Counted from the stretch's first letter, positions 37,101 through 47,022 are shown. The stretch: 64,000 nucleotides of DNA from Sporolactobacillus vineae DSM 21990 = SL153 (GCF_000377985.1 NZ_KB899042.1:62001-126000), one strand, 5' to 3'. Numbers and translations: made by a program. Notes: generated by a model from the sequence alone, not told the origin.

Positions 37101-37973
37101 TTAATGAGGAAGTTCCAGTGTCAGGTGGCCGAGTTTCCGGCTCCGGTAATCACGGACGATGATTTCCGCTGTCCGGTCGAAATCAACGCGGCCTCCGCTC
37201 ATCAGGCATCCGCGGTTTTTCCCGATCGTTTCCAACAGTCTGATCATGAGGTCCTGATCATCATGGTTCCCGGTTAATTCCGGTAAGTCACTGAGGTGAT
37301 AGCGCGCTGCCAGCGGTTCACGATAGCGTCTGAGCATCGTTTTAATCAGGAAAAAGGCGATCTCCTGAAAATCGAGCAACTCCTCTTTAATCGCCCCGGT
37401 TGCCGCCAGCAACATGCCTGTCTTCGGATCCTCAAACTTCGGCCACAGAATCCCTGGTGTATCCAGGAGTTCCATTGTTTTTCCAACTTTAATCCATTGC
37501 TGGGCGGTGGTGACGCCCGGCCGGTCGGCGATTTTGGCTATCTTTTTCCCGGCAAGCCGGTTAATGAGTGTCGATTTCCCGACATTTGGAATCCCAAGAA
37601 TCAGCGCCCGATCGGGATGGGGACGGAACCCCTTTTCTTCCATGCGCTTCCGCCGTGCCGCGGTAAGCCGGTGAACACTTCCGGCAATCGCCGACGTGCC
37701 CTGCCCGTTCTGACTGTTCACCAGATGCACCGTCAGTCCGTTGTTTTCAAAATGTGCTTTCCAGGCAGCTGTCGCTTCCGGGTCAGCCATGTCTGTCTTA
37801 TTCAAAAGGAGCAGCCTTGGCTTGCCGGAGACAATTTCATCAACAAGTGGGTTGCGTGATGCGGCCGGAATACGACTGTCAACCAGCTCAATGACGACGT
37901 CGATTTGCCTGATTTTCTCACTCATTTCTCTTTTCGCCCTGGCCATGTGCCCGGGATACCATTGGAGATTCAT
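37101..37973 (-). CDS. rbgA: RbgA (YlqF), 50S ribosome-assembly GTPase
   Basis: A 290-aa circularly permuted GTPase needed for late 50S maturation. Motif order is G4 (LNKTD), G1 (ILGIPNVGKSTLINRL) and G3 (LLDTPGIL), as expected. It begins MNLQWYPGHMARAKREMSEK behind AGGAGGCTGACG; the frame is open to 38012 but the ATG at 37973 fits. rnhB follows. Confidence 0.96.
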   Translation of the reverse strand: MNLQWYPGHMARAKREMSEKIRQIDVVIELVDSRIPAASRNPLVDEIVSGKPRLLLLNKTDMADPEATAAWKAHFENNGLTVHLVNSQNGQGTSAIAGSVHRLTAARRKRMEEKGFRPHPDRALILGIPNVGKSTLINRLAGKKIAKIADRPGVTTAQQWIKVGKTMELLDTPGILWPKFEDPKTGMLLAATGAIKEELLDFQEIAFFLIKTMLRRYREPLAARYHLSDLPELTGNHDDQDLMIRLLETIGKNRGCLMSGGRVDFDRTAEIIVRDYRSRKLGHLTLELPH

Positions 37974-38117
37974 CGTCAGCCTCCTCATCGAAAGATCATG
38001 TTTTGAATCCATTTTTCAGCTTCAGTTAAATTGCCTGCTGTCTTACGCCCCAAACAATGGAGTAATACAAAACAATAGTATTTTTAAATAAAGCCATGTT
38101 AAAAAAAGGCGATTGTC

Positions 38118-38147
38118 AAAAAAAAGAGCCGGGATTTCCCCAAGCCC
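38118..38147 (-). terminator. Terminator of rplS
   Basis: On the minus strand GGGCTTGGG and CCCGGCTC form a stem of eight pairs with one bulged U around a GAAAU loop, followed by eight Ts (38118-38125). It lies 40 bases after the rplS stop. Confidence 0.7.
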
Positions 38148-38186
38148 TTTTTCCGACTATACACTTTGTTGTCTGAACGCTTTTCG

Positions 38187-38528
38187 TTATCTGCTCTTGA
38201 TACGCGCCTTTTTGCCGCGCAGTGCACGCAGATAATACAGTTTTGCGCGACGTACTTTGCCGAGACGAACCACTTCGATCTTTGCAATCTTCGGCGAGTT
38301 TACCGGAAAAGCACGTTCCACACCGACACCGTAAGAGATCTTGCGGACAGTAAATGTCGCACTGACCCCGGCACCATGACGCTTGATGACAACACCTTCA
38401 AACACCTGAATACGCTCGTGGCTGCCTTCAGTGATTTTTACATGCACCTTAAGCGTGTCACCAGGTCTGAATTCAGGAATATCTGAACGAAGTTGTTCCT
38501 TTGTGATTTCATCGATAACATTTGACAT
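38187..38528 (-). CDS. rplS: Ribosomal protein bL19
   Basis: A 113-aa ribosomal protein with [36 protein letters not shown] and [20 protein letters not shown]. The ATG at 38528 is about 11 bases from AAGGAGG; the ATG at 38537 would be only 2 bases from it. A sigma-A promoter at 38619-38648 leaves an about 75-base leader, and a terminator follows, so it can be expressed alone. Confidence 0.97.
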   Translation of the reverse strand: MSNVIDEITKEQLRSDIPEFRPGDTLKVHVKITEGSHERIQVFEGVVIKRHGAGVSATFTVRKISYGVGVERAFPVNSPKIAKIEVVRLGKVRRAKLYYLRALRGKKARIKSR

Positions 38529-38618
38529 AACGATCATGGCCTCCTTCCATACAGATGCTCATCCAGTCCTGTCGACTCAGCGGAACATCGTCGTTGACTT
38601 GCAATTGCCACGAGTTAA

Positions 38619-38648
38619 ATAGTACCACAACCGGACCGGCTCATGCAA
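38619..38648 (-). promoter_or_regulatory. Sigma-A promoter for rplS, leader below
   Basis: On the minus strand TTGCAT (38643-38648), 18 bases, TGG-TACTAT (38619-38624), an extended -10. The leader between here and the start has inverted repeats (CGAC...GTCG and GATG-AG-CATC) compatible with the L19 leader seen upstream of rplS in other Firmicutes; I cannot confirm the fold. Confidence 0.6.
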
Positions 38649-38662
38649 GCTGTTTCAGCAAA

Positions 38663-39415
38663 TCACTTGCCGCGGGAACGCGCTCTTTCGAATTCGCTGA
38701 TCCATTTTCGCTCCTGATCCGTATAGACCCGGTTCGCCAGCATATCCGGACGGCGCAGGAAAGTTCTTTTCAGTGATTCTTTATGGCGCCATTCGGCGAT
38801 CCGCTCATGATTCCCGGAAAGCAGCACTTCAGGAACCTGCATACCGCGAAAGTCGGCCGGGCGCGTGTAATGCGGATGCTCCAGCAGTCCTTCGGAAAAA
38901 GATTCGGTAACTGCAGACACCGCATTGCCCAGCACACCCGGGAGCAGCCGGACGATGCTGTCGATCATGGCCATCGCTGCCAGTTCACCACCGGTCATCA
39001 CAAAATCACCGATTGAATACTCATCGGTTGCCAGGCGGCGCGGGATGCGCTCATCGAAACCCTCATAATGGCCGCAAATGAAGATCAGCCTCTGCTCTTT
39101 GGACAGCTTCTCAGCATCTTTCTGGACAAAAGGTTTGCCCTGCGGTGAAGTGAGAATGACACGCGGTTCTGCCGGATCTGCCGAACGGACGGCATCAACC
39201 GCGTCAAACAGCGGCTGCGGCATCAATACCATCCCCGCTCCGCCGCCGAACGGATAATCGTCCACTTTATTGTGTTTATTCGTCGTAAAATCCCGGAAAT
39301 TCGTGATATGGTAACTGACCGCACCTTTTTCCTGAGCTTTCCCAAGCATTGATCCGTTCAGTACGCCTGGAAACATTTCAGGAAAAAGGGTCAGTACATC
39401 AATCCTCATCATCAA
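38663..39415 (-). CDS. trmD: tRNA (guanine37-N1)-methyltransferase
   Basis: A 250-aa SPOUT-family enzyme making m1G37 in tRNA. The start [20 protein letters not shown], the knot region [12 protein letters not shown], and [20 protein letters not shown] are diagnostic. It overlaps rimM by 17 bases; an ATG at 39412 is an alternative start. Confidence 0.97.
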   Translation of the reverse strand: MMMRIDVLTLFPEMFPGVLNGSMLGKAQEKGAVSYHITNFRDFTTNKHNKVDDYPFGGGAGMVLMPQPLFDAVDAVRSADPAEPRVILTSPQGKPFVQKDAEKLSKEQRLIFICGHYEGFDERIPRRLATDEYSIGDFVMTGGELAAMAMIDSIVRLLPGVLGNAVSAVTESFSEGLLEHPHYTRPADFRGMQVPEVLLSGNHERIAEWRHKESLKRTFLRRPDMLANRVYTDQERKWISEFERARSRGK

Positions 39416-39926
39416 TCAGCCCCGGAATCAGATGCACGGTCACACGTTTTCCCGGAACATCCACATGGCGCACCACATCTATAATATATGGAATCAGAAT
39501 ATCTTTTCCGCCACTGTCGACGACCCAGACGTCGTTGGCACCCGGAGAAAGAATTTCTTTGATTCGACCAAGCTCCCTGCCCTCTTCAGTATAAACCTCA
39601 GCACCGATGATCTCGTAATAGTAGAAATCCCCGTCGTCCTCCAGCCTGGGCAGCTGATCCCTGGAGATAAACAGTGCGCTGCCCTTGAGCTTCTCCACTT
39701 CGTTAATCGTCGGATAGCCTTCAAATAAAAGGCAGTCGAAAGGAGCGCGCCGGCTGTAGCCAGCCACTGTCAGTGGAAGATAACCGGATGACGGTTCTTT
39801 CTGTGCATACAAAACGGCACCGGATGCAAACCGTTCTTCCGGAAAATCGGTGACGCTGATCACTTTCACTTCGCCCTTAATTCCTCTTGTATTCACAATC
39901 TTGCCGACATACTGCCACTCTGTCAC
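39399..39926 (-). CDS. rimM: RimM, 16S rRNA maturation factor
   Basis: A 175-aa 30S-assembly factor with an N-terminal RimM barrel ([17 protein letters not shown]) and a C-terminal PRC barrel ([20 protein letters not shown]). The start is GTG behind AAGGAGGAATTT. In B. subtilis khpA (ylqC) and ylqD lie between rpsP and rimM; here only 157 bases with a terminator are found. Confidence 0.96.
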   Translation of the reverse strand: MTEWQYVGKIVNTRGIKGEVKVISVTDFPEERFASGAVLYAQKEPSSGYLPLTVAGYSRRAPFDCLLFEGYPTINEVEKLKGSALFISRDQLPRLEDDGDFYYYEIIGAEVYTEEGRELGRIKEILSPGANDVWVVDSGGKDILIPYIIDVVRHVDVPGKRVTVHLIPGLIDDED

Positions 39927-40008
39927 GCAAATTCCTCCTTATGGCATCCGTCTGTTTCCTTTATCGTGTATGTGCCCTGAAAATCTTGCCTGCCGGCTAT
40001 GTATGGCG

Positions 40009-40043
40009 AAAAAGAGAAGGGCAGACCTTTCCCCTTCTCTTTT
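40009..40043 (-). terminator. Terminator downstream of rpsP
   Basis: AAAAGAGAAGGG (40010-40021) and CCCTTCTCTTTT (40032-40043) form a 12-bp perfect stem around 10 bases. The run of T after the minus-strand stem makes it a likely rho-independent terminator, 40 bases after the rpsP stop. Confidence 0.75.
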
Positions 40044-40083
40044 CACATCATCATCCAACTGGGTTATTCCGGATTATTCCGGA

Positions 40084-40356
40084 TTATTTCTGAAGCTTTG
40101 CGTTGTGGAATTTCTCCATAAGCCCGTTTTTGGAAAAAAGATTACGGACCGTATCGGACGGCTGTGCACCCTTCTGCAGCCAGTCGAGCGCTTTATCTTC
40201 ATTGATGGTAAACGCCTTAGGGGTGGAAACCGGATTGTAAGTACCGATTTCTTCAATAAAACGGCCGTCACGCGGTGAGCGTGAATCAGCTACGACAACT
40301 CTGTAAAAAGGACGCTTTTTAGCACCCATACGTTTCAGACGAATTTTAACAGACAT
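40084..40356 (-). CDS. rpsP: Ribosomal protein bS16
   Basis: A 90-aa ribosomal protein (same as B. subtilis): [37 protein letters not shown] chose ATG 40356 behind GGAAGGTG; a GTG at 40365 would fall inside that site. It follows ffh and is ended by a terminator. Confidence 0.97.
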   Translation of the reverse strand: MSVKIRLKRMGAKKRPFYRVVVADSRSPRDGRFIEEIGTYNPVSTPKAFTINEDKALDWLQKGAQPSDTVRNLFSKNGLMEKFHNAKLQK

Positions 40357-40409
40357 TACTGACACCTTCCTGATTCTTGTGAATTTTTTTAATCATGCTG
40401 ACGATCAGA

Positions 40410-41753
40410 TCACATAAACGGCATATTAAACGGATTGGCGCGTCTTTTCCCTTTGCCGCCCATGAACTGCTTCATCATTTTCTTCATATCTTTGAATTGT
40501 TTCAGCAGGCGGTTCACATCGGCAATCGATGTTCCGCTGCCCAGTGCGATGCGTTTCCTGCGGCTTGCATTAATGATGTCCGGATCGTTCTTTTCCAGAG
40601 GCGTCATCGAACGGATCATGGCTTCAACCTGATCGATTTTCTTCTCATCGATCTGCATGTTCTTCATACCCTTGAACTTGTTCGCGCCCGGCATCATCGC
40701 CAGCAGATCCTGCAGCGGGCCCATCTTCCGGATCTGGCCGATCTGTTCCAGAAAGTCATCCAGTGTGAAACTGACTGTCTGCAGCTTTTTGGCCATCTCT
40801 CTGGCTTTTTCTTCATCAACTGTGTTCTGTGCTTTTTCGATCAGAGAGAGCACATCGCCCATGCCGAGAATACGTGAAGCCATGCGATCCGGATGAAAAG
40901 GTTCGAGCGCGTCCATCTTTTCGCCCATACCGACAAACTTGATCGGTTTGCCGGTTACCGAGCGGATGGAAAGCGCCGCACCGCCACGGGTATCGCCGTC
41001 AAGTTTGGTCATGATCACACCGGTAATATCCAGCCGGTCATTAAAGGCGCCTGCGACATTCACCGCATCCTGACCGGTCATTGCATCGACGACCAGGAAG
41101 ATCTCATCCGGATGACTGACCGACTTGATCTGTTCCAGCTCTTCCATCAGTGCGTCATCCACATGAAGACGCCCTGCAGTATCAATCATGACCAGATCAT
41201 TGTGATCGGTCTGCGCCTGTTCCAGACCCTGGCGGACAATGTCTACCGGATTCACCTGATCACCGAGTGAGAAAACCGGAATATCCAGCTGCCGGCCAAG
41301 AGTCTGCAACTGCTTGATCGCTGCCGGCCGGTAAATGTCGGCGGCAATCATCAGCGGCTTTTTGTTATGCGCCTTCCGGATATAATTGGCCAGCTTGGCC
41401 GCAGATGTCGTCTTGCCGGCACCCTGAAGGCCGACAAACAGGATCACCGTCGGGGGCTTGAGGGCAAAATTCAGCTTGGTCTGTTCTCCGCCCATTAATT
41501 CCGTCAGTTCGTCCTGAACAACTTTAATGATCTGCTGACCGGGGGTAAGGCTTTTAAGTACTTCCTGGCCGATAGCCCGTTCCTGAACCCGTTTGACAAA
41601 AGTCTTAACCACTTTAAAGTTAACATCGGCTTCAAGAAGAGCCAGACGGATCTCCCGGGTCATCTGCTTGACATCGGCTTCCGACACCTTGCCTTTGCCG
41701 CGGATTTTTCGCATCGCTGACTGGAGCCTGTCGGATAAACTTTCAAAGGCCAT
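40410..41753 (-). CDS. ffh: Ffh, signal recognition particle GTPase
   Basis: A 447-aa SRP54 protein (B. subtilis 446 aa). The NG domain has GLQGAGKTTSAAKLA, the DTAGRL motif and TKLDGD; the C-terminal methionine-rich M domain (PGANKFKGMKNMQIDEKKID onward) binds SRP RNA and signal peptides. The ATG at 41753 follows TAGGAG. It is co-directional with ylxM and rpsP. Confidence 0.98.
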   Translation of the reverse strand: MAFESLSDRLQSAMRKIRGKGKVSEADVKQMTREIRLALLEADVNFKVVKTFVKRVQERAIGQEVLKSLTPGQQIIKVVQDELTELMGGEQTKLNFALKPPTVILFVGLQGAGKTTSAAKLANYIRKAHNKKPLMIAADIYRPAAIKQLQTLGRQLDIPVFSLGDQVNPVDIVRQGLEQAQTDHNDLVMIDTAGRLHVDDALMEELEQIKSVSHPDEIFLVVDAMTGQDAVNVAGAFNDRLDITGVIMTKLDGDTRGGAALSIRSVTGKPIKFVGMGEKMDALEPFHPDRMASRILGMGDVLSLIEKAQNTVDEEKAREMAKKLQTVSFTLDDFLEQIGQIRKMGPLQDLLAMMPGANKFKGMKNMQIDEKKIDQVEAMIRSMTPLEKNDPDIINASRRKRIALGSGTSIADVNRLLKQFKDMKKMMKQFMGGKGKRRANPFNMPFM

Positions 41754-41764
41754 ATCGCTCACTC

Positions 41765-42100
41765 CTAATCCAATTTCTCGAGCCGGTCGAGAACCGAATC
41801 CACACTCCGGCGCGCATCATTGCTCATTCTCGCGGACTTGTCCCTGAGTTCCCGGATCAATGCGGTCCTGGACTGATATTTCCGAAAAAGGCCAAGCTTT
41901 GATTCGAGCGACTCCAGCGTTTTTTCGGCCCTCTTCAGGTTGTCATAAACAGCCTGACGAGTGACATGGCAGTTCTCTGCAATCTCGCCGAGTGAAAGAT
42001 CATTCAAATAGTACAGATCCAGGTACTCCTGCTGCTTCGGGGTAAGAAGAGGCTGATAAAAATCATATAAGGCATTGACTCGTAAAATTTTTTCAAGCAT
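41765..42100 (-). CDS. ylxM: YlxM, SRP-associated helix-turn-helix protein
   Basis: A 111-aa sigma-70 region 4-like protein: [20 protein letters not shown] then [17 protein letters not shown]. It activates SRP GTPase function in related bacteria and is always next to ffh. A near-consensus promoter precedes it, and AAGGGG is the ribosome-binding site. Confidence 0.93.
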   Translation of the reverse strand: MLEKILRVNALYDFYQPLLTPKQQEYLDLYYLNDLSLGEIAENCHVTRQAVYDNLKRAEKTLESLESKLGLFRKYQSRTALIRELRDKSARMSNDARRSVDSVLDRLEKLD

Positions 42101-42144
42101 TACAATAACCCCTTGACTGTAAAGGCGATTGACTTTACTGGATT

Positions 42145-42173
42145 ATCTTACCGGAATCACGGGGACCTGTCAA
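42145..42173 (-). promoter_or_regulatory. Sigma-A promoter for ylxM-ffh-rpsP
   Basis: On the minus strand a perfect TTGACA (42168-42173), 17 bases, TAAGAT (42145-42150). It lies 45 bases upstream of ylxM. Confidence 0.75.
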
Positions 42174-42190
42174 GTTTTTTTCTTTACTTC

Positions 42191-42309
42191 AGGCTCTGTT
42201 AAATTTGGCAACGGTTTTCCGTTGCAGGCGCCCGCTGTTCCCTCAAAGGGCCGTACACCTTCCGCTCGAAGCATTGGGGTGACAAAACGATTTTTTTAAA
42301 TCAGAGCTT
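42191..42309. repeat. Degraded repeat-like element with imperfect terminal inverted repeats
   Basis: AGGCTCTGTTAAAT (42191-42204) and, inverted, AAGCTCTGATTTAAA (42295-42309) bound 119 bases. Inside is a perfect hairpin GCAACGG-TTTT-CCGTTGC. The GGCTCTGTTAAA end and the CCGTTGCAGGCGC core resemble dispersed intergenic repeats I recall from Bacillaceae genomes. No target duplication is clear. It may also serve as the ftsY terminator. Confidence 0.4.
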
Positions 42310-42325
42310 ATTTTAAAGAAATCTG

Positions 42326-43324
42326 TCAGTGATTCTCCTGTTCTCCGGAATCAGTGAACAGTTCTGAAAAAAGCCCATAAAGGAAAGCATCTGCATCGAA
42401 TGTCTGCAGGTCGTTGATTTTTTCACCAAGACCGACCAGTTTTACGGGAAGATTGAGCTCATGGCGAATACCGAGGACAATGCCGCCTTTCGCTGTGCCG
42501 TCGAGTTTAGTCAGGACGATGCCGGTTACATCCGACGCCTGCCGGAATAATTTAGCCTGATTCAGCGCATTCTGGCCGGTTGTCGCATCGAGAACCAGCA
42601 GTACTTCCTGCGGAGCCCCGGGACATTCACGCTGGATCACCCGTTTGATTTTCTCCAGTTCCTTCATTAAATTAACTTTGTTTTGCAGACGGCCTGCCGT
42701 ATCACAAAGCAGCACATCGGTGTTCCGTGATTTTGCCGCTTTAATGGCGTCATAAATCACCGATGCGGGATCGGAGCCTTCCTGATGCCGGATGACATCG
42801 ACACCGGCCCGGTCACCCCAGACTTGCAGCTGGTCAATCGCGCCGGCGCGGAAGGTATCTGCTGCCGCAAGCAGGACCGACCGGCCTTCGCTCCTGAACC
42901 GTGCGGCGAGTTTCCCGACCGTTGTCGTTTTTCCTGCCCCGTTGACGCCGACCATCAGAATCACCGTCAGACCGTCCGGATTCAGGCGAAGCTGCGTATC
43001 CTGTTTATCCTTCGTCAGAAAGTCGGAGAGCACTTCGACAATGACGGTTTTCAGCTGCTCCGTATCTTTGATATTCCGTGTTCTTGACTCATCCTTGAGT
43101 TTCTCGACCAGATCCAGAACCGTCGTCACACCGACATCCGACTCAATCAGCAAATCTTCAAGTTCTTCAAAAAAGTCCTCATCAACTTTACGATAGCGTT
43201 TGACCAGATTATTCATTCCGTCCGAAAAAGATTTTCTCGTCTTGCTCAGACCATCTTTGAATTTTTCCGAGACAGATTCGGTGCTTCCGGTTATTTTTGC
43301 TTTGATTCGGTCAAAAAAATTCAT
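42326..43324 (-). CDS. ftsY: FtsY, SRP receptor GTPase
   Basis: A 332-aa receptor that docks SRP to the membrane. The N-terminal part is short, then the NG domain with [30 protein letters not shown] and [10 protein letters not shown]. Length matches Bacillales FtsY (B. subtilis 329 aa). GGGGAGGGAA precedes the ATG. It starts 40 bases after smc. Confidence 0.97.
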   Translation of the reverse strand: MNFFDRIKAKITGSTESVSEKFKDGLSKTRKSFSDGMNNLVKRYRKVDEDFFEELEDLLIESDVGVTTVLDLVEKLKDESRTRNIKDTEQLKTVIVEVLSDFLTKDKQDTQLRLNPDGLTVILMVGVNGAGKTTTVGKLAARFRSEGRSVLLAAADTFRAGAIDQLQVWGDRAGVDVIRHQEGSDPASVIYDAIKAAKSRNTDVLLCDTAGRLQNKVNLMKELEKIKRVIQRECPGAPQEVLLVLDATTGQNALNQAKLFRQASDVTGIVLTKLDGTAKGGIVLGIRHELNLPVKLVGLGEKINDLQTFDADAFLYGLFSELFTDSGEQENH

Positions 43325-43364
43325 CTGCTGTTCCCTCCCCTGACTAGTGGCCGTTTAAAAAGAT

Positions 43365-46300
43365 TCATCCATTTTCCGCGGACAGCAGTTCCTCAGTTTC
43401 TTCGAGCCGGACAGAAACCAGTTTACTGATACCGGATTCCTGCATCGTTACACCGTACAGCACATCCGCATGTTCCATCGTCCCGTGCCGGTGCGTGACC
43501 ACGATAAACTGAGTCTCCGTACTGAATTTCTTCAGGAACCGCGCATACCGGTCGACGTTGGCATCATCCAGTGCCGCTTCGACTTCATCAAGCACGCAGA
43601 AGGGAACCGGACGGACTTTAAGAATTGAAAAGAGAAGTGCAATGGCGGTCAGCGCGCGCTCACCGCCTGAAAGCAGGGAAAGCCGCTGCAGCTTCTTTCC
43701 CGGCGGTTCAGCGAATATGTCCACACCGCTGCCGAGCAGGTCATGCGGATCAATCAGTCGCAGATCCGCCTGACCGCCGCCAAACAGTTCACGGAAGATG
43801 ATCTGGAAATGACCGCGAATTTTTTTAAATGTTGCCGAGAAGCGCTGTTCGACTTCCTGATCCATTTCAGTCATCACATTTTCCAGTGTCTGACGGGCTT
43901 TCAGCAGATCATCCCGCTGTGAGGACAGGAACTGCTGGCGTTCGAGGACATTTTCATATTCCTCAATGGCACCGACGTTCACCGTGCCCAGTTCTTCAAT
44001 CGCCCGTTTAATCAGCCGGACTTTTTTCCGTGCAGCCTCCGGATCCATCTTCAGCGGATAATCGGCTCTTGCTGCTTCAAAAGTCATCTGATAGTCCTGA
44101 CGCAGTGTATCGATCAAATGGTCGAGCTGGACATCAAAGCGGCCGAGTCTGACGTTCTCCTGCTGCAGCGCTTCGCTCAGTCCGGCGGCTGCCAGCCGTT
44201 CCTCATGAATGGCCTGTTCTCGTTTTGAAAGTGCTCCCTGCGCCGTTTCCCGTTCTTTCTTTTTCTGCGCCAGGGTCTTCATCAGCCGTTCCTTTGTCTC
44301 TTTCGCCCGGTGAATGTCCGCTGCTATTTTTTCACTGCTCAGCGATTGCTGGTCAAGGTCGGAGGCCATCTGAACAATCGAGTTTTGCAAAGCTTCGGCA
44401 CTTGCCGCCAGGTCATCCACGCGGCGGTGCATCTGCTCTCTTGTTTCCTTGAGATGCAGCACTTTCTCATTCTGAGAGGCAAAGTGTACTTTGAGCGCCG
44501 TCATTTCCTCCTGAAGCGCGGATTTGGCCGAATCCCTGTCCTCTCTTGCAGCGGTCAGACGGTTTATCTCTTCGGTCAGCCGGTCGCCATCCTTGACTGC
44601 GGCAGCCAGATTTTCCGCTAATTCGCCAAGCCTCTGCGTTATTTTTCGGCTTTCAGCATCAAAGTCATGGTTCTCTCTGGCAAGCAGCTGATAGCGATCA
44701 GTCGCGTTCTTCTCCACCGCTGCCGCTTCCCGTAGTGCATCTTCGAGATCACGGTATGCTTCAGCCGCAGACTGAACCGATTGTCTCTGCTTTTCTGCTT
44801 CGAGTTCCTCTGCTGCAATGTGCTGTTTGAGGCTGGAGAAAGCCTCACGCAGCTCGCCCTGCTTCTTCTTCATTTCCTTAATTTGTCCGGCAATCTGTTC
44901 GATCTCCGATTCGCGGCCGATCAGACCGGCACCATTTTTCTTCAGACTTCCTCCGGTCATGGCGCCGCCGGGAGCGATAACATCGCCTTTCAAAGTCACG
45001 ATACGGTATTTATAGCCGGCAAGCCTGGCCAGTTCATTCGCGCCTTGAAGATTTTCAGCAATCATCACGTGCCCGAGCAAGTGGGCAATCACCGCATGAA
45101 ATCTCGAATCGCACGCCACCAGTTCATCCGCCGGACCGATGAATGATGAATGCGCCTGCGCCCGCACTCGATCGGCCTGAGCGATCGAACGGGCTTTCAT
45201 TACCGACACCGGAAGGAAGGTGGCACGTCCCGCCTGACGTTCCCTGAGAAAACGGATCGCCTGGCGGCCGGCATTTTCATCAGTCACAATAATATTCTGG
45301 GAAGCTCCGCCCAGAGCGACTTCAATCGCTGTCCGATAGGGTTCATCGACCCTGATCAGTTCGGCCACAGCGCCGAGAATACCGCGGAGACGGGCTTTGT
45401 TTTTGAGAACTGTCCGGACGCCCTGATAAAAACCGGCATAGTCCTCCTTCAGCGACTCGAGCATATCCTTTCGGGAAGTCGCCTGTTCGATCAGACGGCC
45501 GATTTTCCCGACTGCCTCTTTCTGCCTGTCGTAGCGCTCACGGTCAGCTTCAAGCGCTGCTGCTTGTGCCGAGTACTTCTGCTGCATGTCCCGGCCTTCC
45601 CCGGCTTTCTGCCCGAGCTGCTCCTCCAGTTCCTGTTTCTTCTTTCGCGCGTCCTCTGCGGTCTTCCGCGCGGAACCGGTACGCGTCCCGGTCTGGTTCC
45701 GTTTCTGATCCAGTCCGGACAGCCGGTCGTTCAGATACCGCTGCTCATTTTTCATTGATGCCTGTTGATTCAGTGTCTCAATGTAGTCCCCTTTGAGCTG
45801 TTCGATCCGGCCGTCCAGATGCTCATCCAGTTGATCGGCATCGTGCCGTTTGCCGGCCAGTTGTTTATTTAATGCATCCAGCTGCGCCTTTGCCCGGCGA
45901 TAGTCTTCGTCTGTCTGATTCAGTTCCAGGCGTTCCGATGCCAGCTGCTTTTTCAGGATGGTCAATCGGTCGTTCATCTCGAAGGAAGTTGTTTGCGCAT
46001 GTTTCTTCCGTTCGGCAAGCACTTCTTTCCGGCCGATGATTTTCTCAAGATATTCACCGGATTCAGCCAGTTTTGCCTGATCGGATTCAATGGAACGGTC
46101 AAGCTGTTCCAAAAGATTTCGTTTTTCCTGATAAACCTGCTCACTGCTTTTGAGCCTTTCGCTGCGTTTGTTTTTTTCTGTTTCAAGCTCTGCGCTGCGT
46201 TTCTTCGATTTTTCCCACTCTTCATGCATCCCGGCAATGTCGTGCGCCAGAAGGGCAATATCTGCTTCTTCAAGTTCATCTTTTTTTGAAAGGTAATCTT

Positions 46301-46937
46301 TTGCGATTGACGATTGCCTGGCCAGAGGTTCAATCCGGCTCTCCAGCTCGTGTAAAATATCTTCAACCCGGTTGAGATCGTCCGCCGAGTCGTCAAGTTT
46401 CTTTTCTGCGGTTTGTTTCCTTAATTTATACTTCAGGACGCCGGCCGCTTCCTCGAAAATTTTCCGCTTTTCCTCGGCTTTACTGTTCAGAATCTCATCG
46501 ATTTTTCCCTGACCGATAACGGAATAGGCTTCACGTCCGAGTCCTGAATCCATAAACAGATCTACAATATCCTTCAGTCTGCAGCTCTGACGGTTCAGAA
46601 GAAACTCACTCTCTCCGGAACGGTAGACACGCCGCGTGACACTGATTTCACTGTAGTCTGTGGGAAGATAGTGGTCCTGATTATCCAGAGTGAGCGTCAC
46701 TTCCGCCATATTCACCGCTTTGCGGGAATCACTGCCGGAGAAAATAATATCTTCCATCTTAGCACCGCGCAGCGATTTAGCCGACTGTTCGCCGAGCACC
46801 CAGCGAATAGCCTCGGTAATATTGCTTTTCCCGCTGCCATTAGGGCCCACTACTGCGGTAACCCCGGGAACAAACGCAACAGATGTTTTATTCGCGAAGG
46901 ATTTAAATCCTGACACATCCAGCCGCTTAAGAAACAT
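43365..46937 (-). CDS. smc: Smc, chromosome partition protein
   Basis: An 1190-aa condensin: N-terminal ATPase half with Walker A GPNGSGKSN at about residue 32, long coiled coil (about 170-500), hinge (about 520-660, with VTLKGDVIAPGGAMTGGS), second coiled coil (about 670-1000) and C-terminal half with LSGGERALTAIALLFS and Walker B FCVLDEVEAALDD. Full-length, close to B. subtilis (1186 aa). It is transcribed into ftsY. Confidence 0.98.
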   Translation of the reverse strand: MFLKRLDVSGFKSFANKTSVAFVPGVTAVVGPNGSGKSNITEAIRWVLGEQSAKSLRGAKMEDIIFSGSDSRKAVNMAEVTLTLDNQDHYLPTDYSEISVTRRVYRSGESEFLLNRQSCRLKDIVDLFMDSGLGREAYSVIGQGKIDEILNSKAEEKRKIFEEAAGVLKYKLRKQTAEKKLDDSADDLNRVEDILHELESRIEPLARQSSIAKDYLSKKDELEEADIALLAHDIAGMHEEWEKSKKRSAELETEKNKRSERLKSSEQVYQEKRNLLEQLDRSIESDQAKLAESGEYLEKIIGRKEVLAERKKHAQTTSFEMNDRLTILKKQLASERLELNQTDEDYRRAKAQLDALNKQLAGKRHDADQLDEHLDGRIEQLKGDYIETLNQQASMKNEQRYLNDRLSGLDQKRNQTGTRTGSARKTAEDARKKKQELEEQLGQKAGEGRDMQQKYSAQAAALEADRERYDRQKEAVGKIGRLIEQATSRKDMLESLKEDYAGFYQGVRTVLKNKARLRGILGAVAELIRVDEPYRTAIEVALGGASQNIIVTDENAGRQAIRFLRERQAGRATFLPVSVMKARSIAQADRVRAQAHSSFIGPADELVACDSRFHAVIAHLLGHVMIAENLQGANELARLAGYKYRIVTLKGDVIAPGGAMTGGSLKKNGAGLIGRESEIEQIAGQIKEMKKKQGELREAFSSLKQHIAAEELEAEKQRQSVQSAAEAYRDLEDALREAAAVEKNATDRYQLLARENHDFDAESRKITQRLGELAENLAAAVKDGDRLTEEINRLTAAREDRDSAKSALQEEMTALKVHFASQNEKVLHLKETREQMHRRVDDLAASAEALQNSIVQMASDLDQQSLSSEKIAADIHRAKETKERLMKTLAQKKKERETAQGALSKREQAIHEERLAAAGLSEALQQENVRLGRFDVQLDHLIDTLRQDYQMTFEAARADYPLKMDPEAARKKVRLIKRAIEELGTVNVGAIEEYENVLERQQFLSSQRDDLLKARQTLENVMTEMDQEVEQRFSATFKKIRGHFQIIFRELFGGGQADLRLIDPHDLLGSGVDIFAEPPGKKLQRLSLLSGGERALTAIALLFSILKVRPVPFCVLDEVEAALDDANVDRYARFLKKFSTETQFIVVTHRHGTMEHADVLYGVTMQESGISKLVSVRLEETEELLSAENG

Positions 46938-46983
46938 CCTGATTCCCCCGTTTCCATACCTGTCACAAAGTCATTCATTGAAA

Positions 46984-47022
46984 GTAACAAAAACAGCCGT
47001 AAGCTTCGGCTGTTTTTGTTAC
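46984..47022. terminator. Terminator between rnc and smc, overlapping the rnc stop codon
   Basis: GTAACAAAAACAGCCG and CGGCTGTTTTTGTTAC form a 16-bp perfect stem around a 7-base loop. The rnc stop codon (47019-47021) lies inside the stem. T-runs in the stem suit termination in both directions. Confidence 0.7.
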
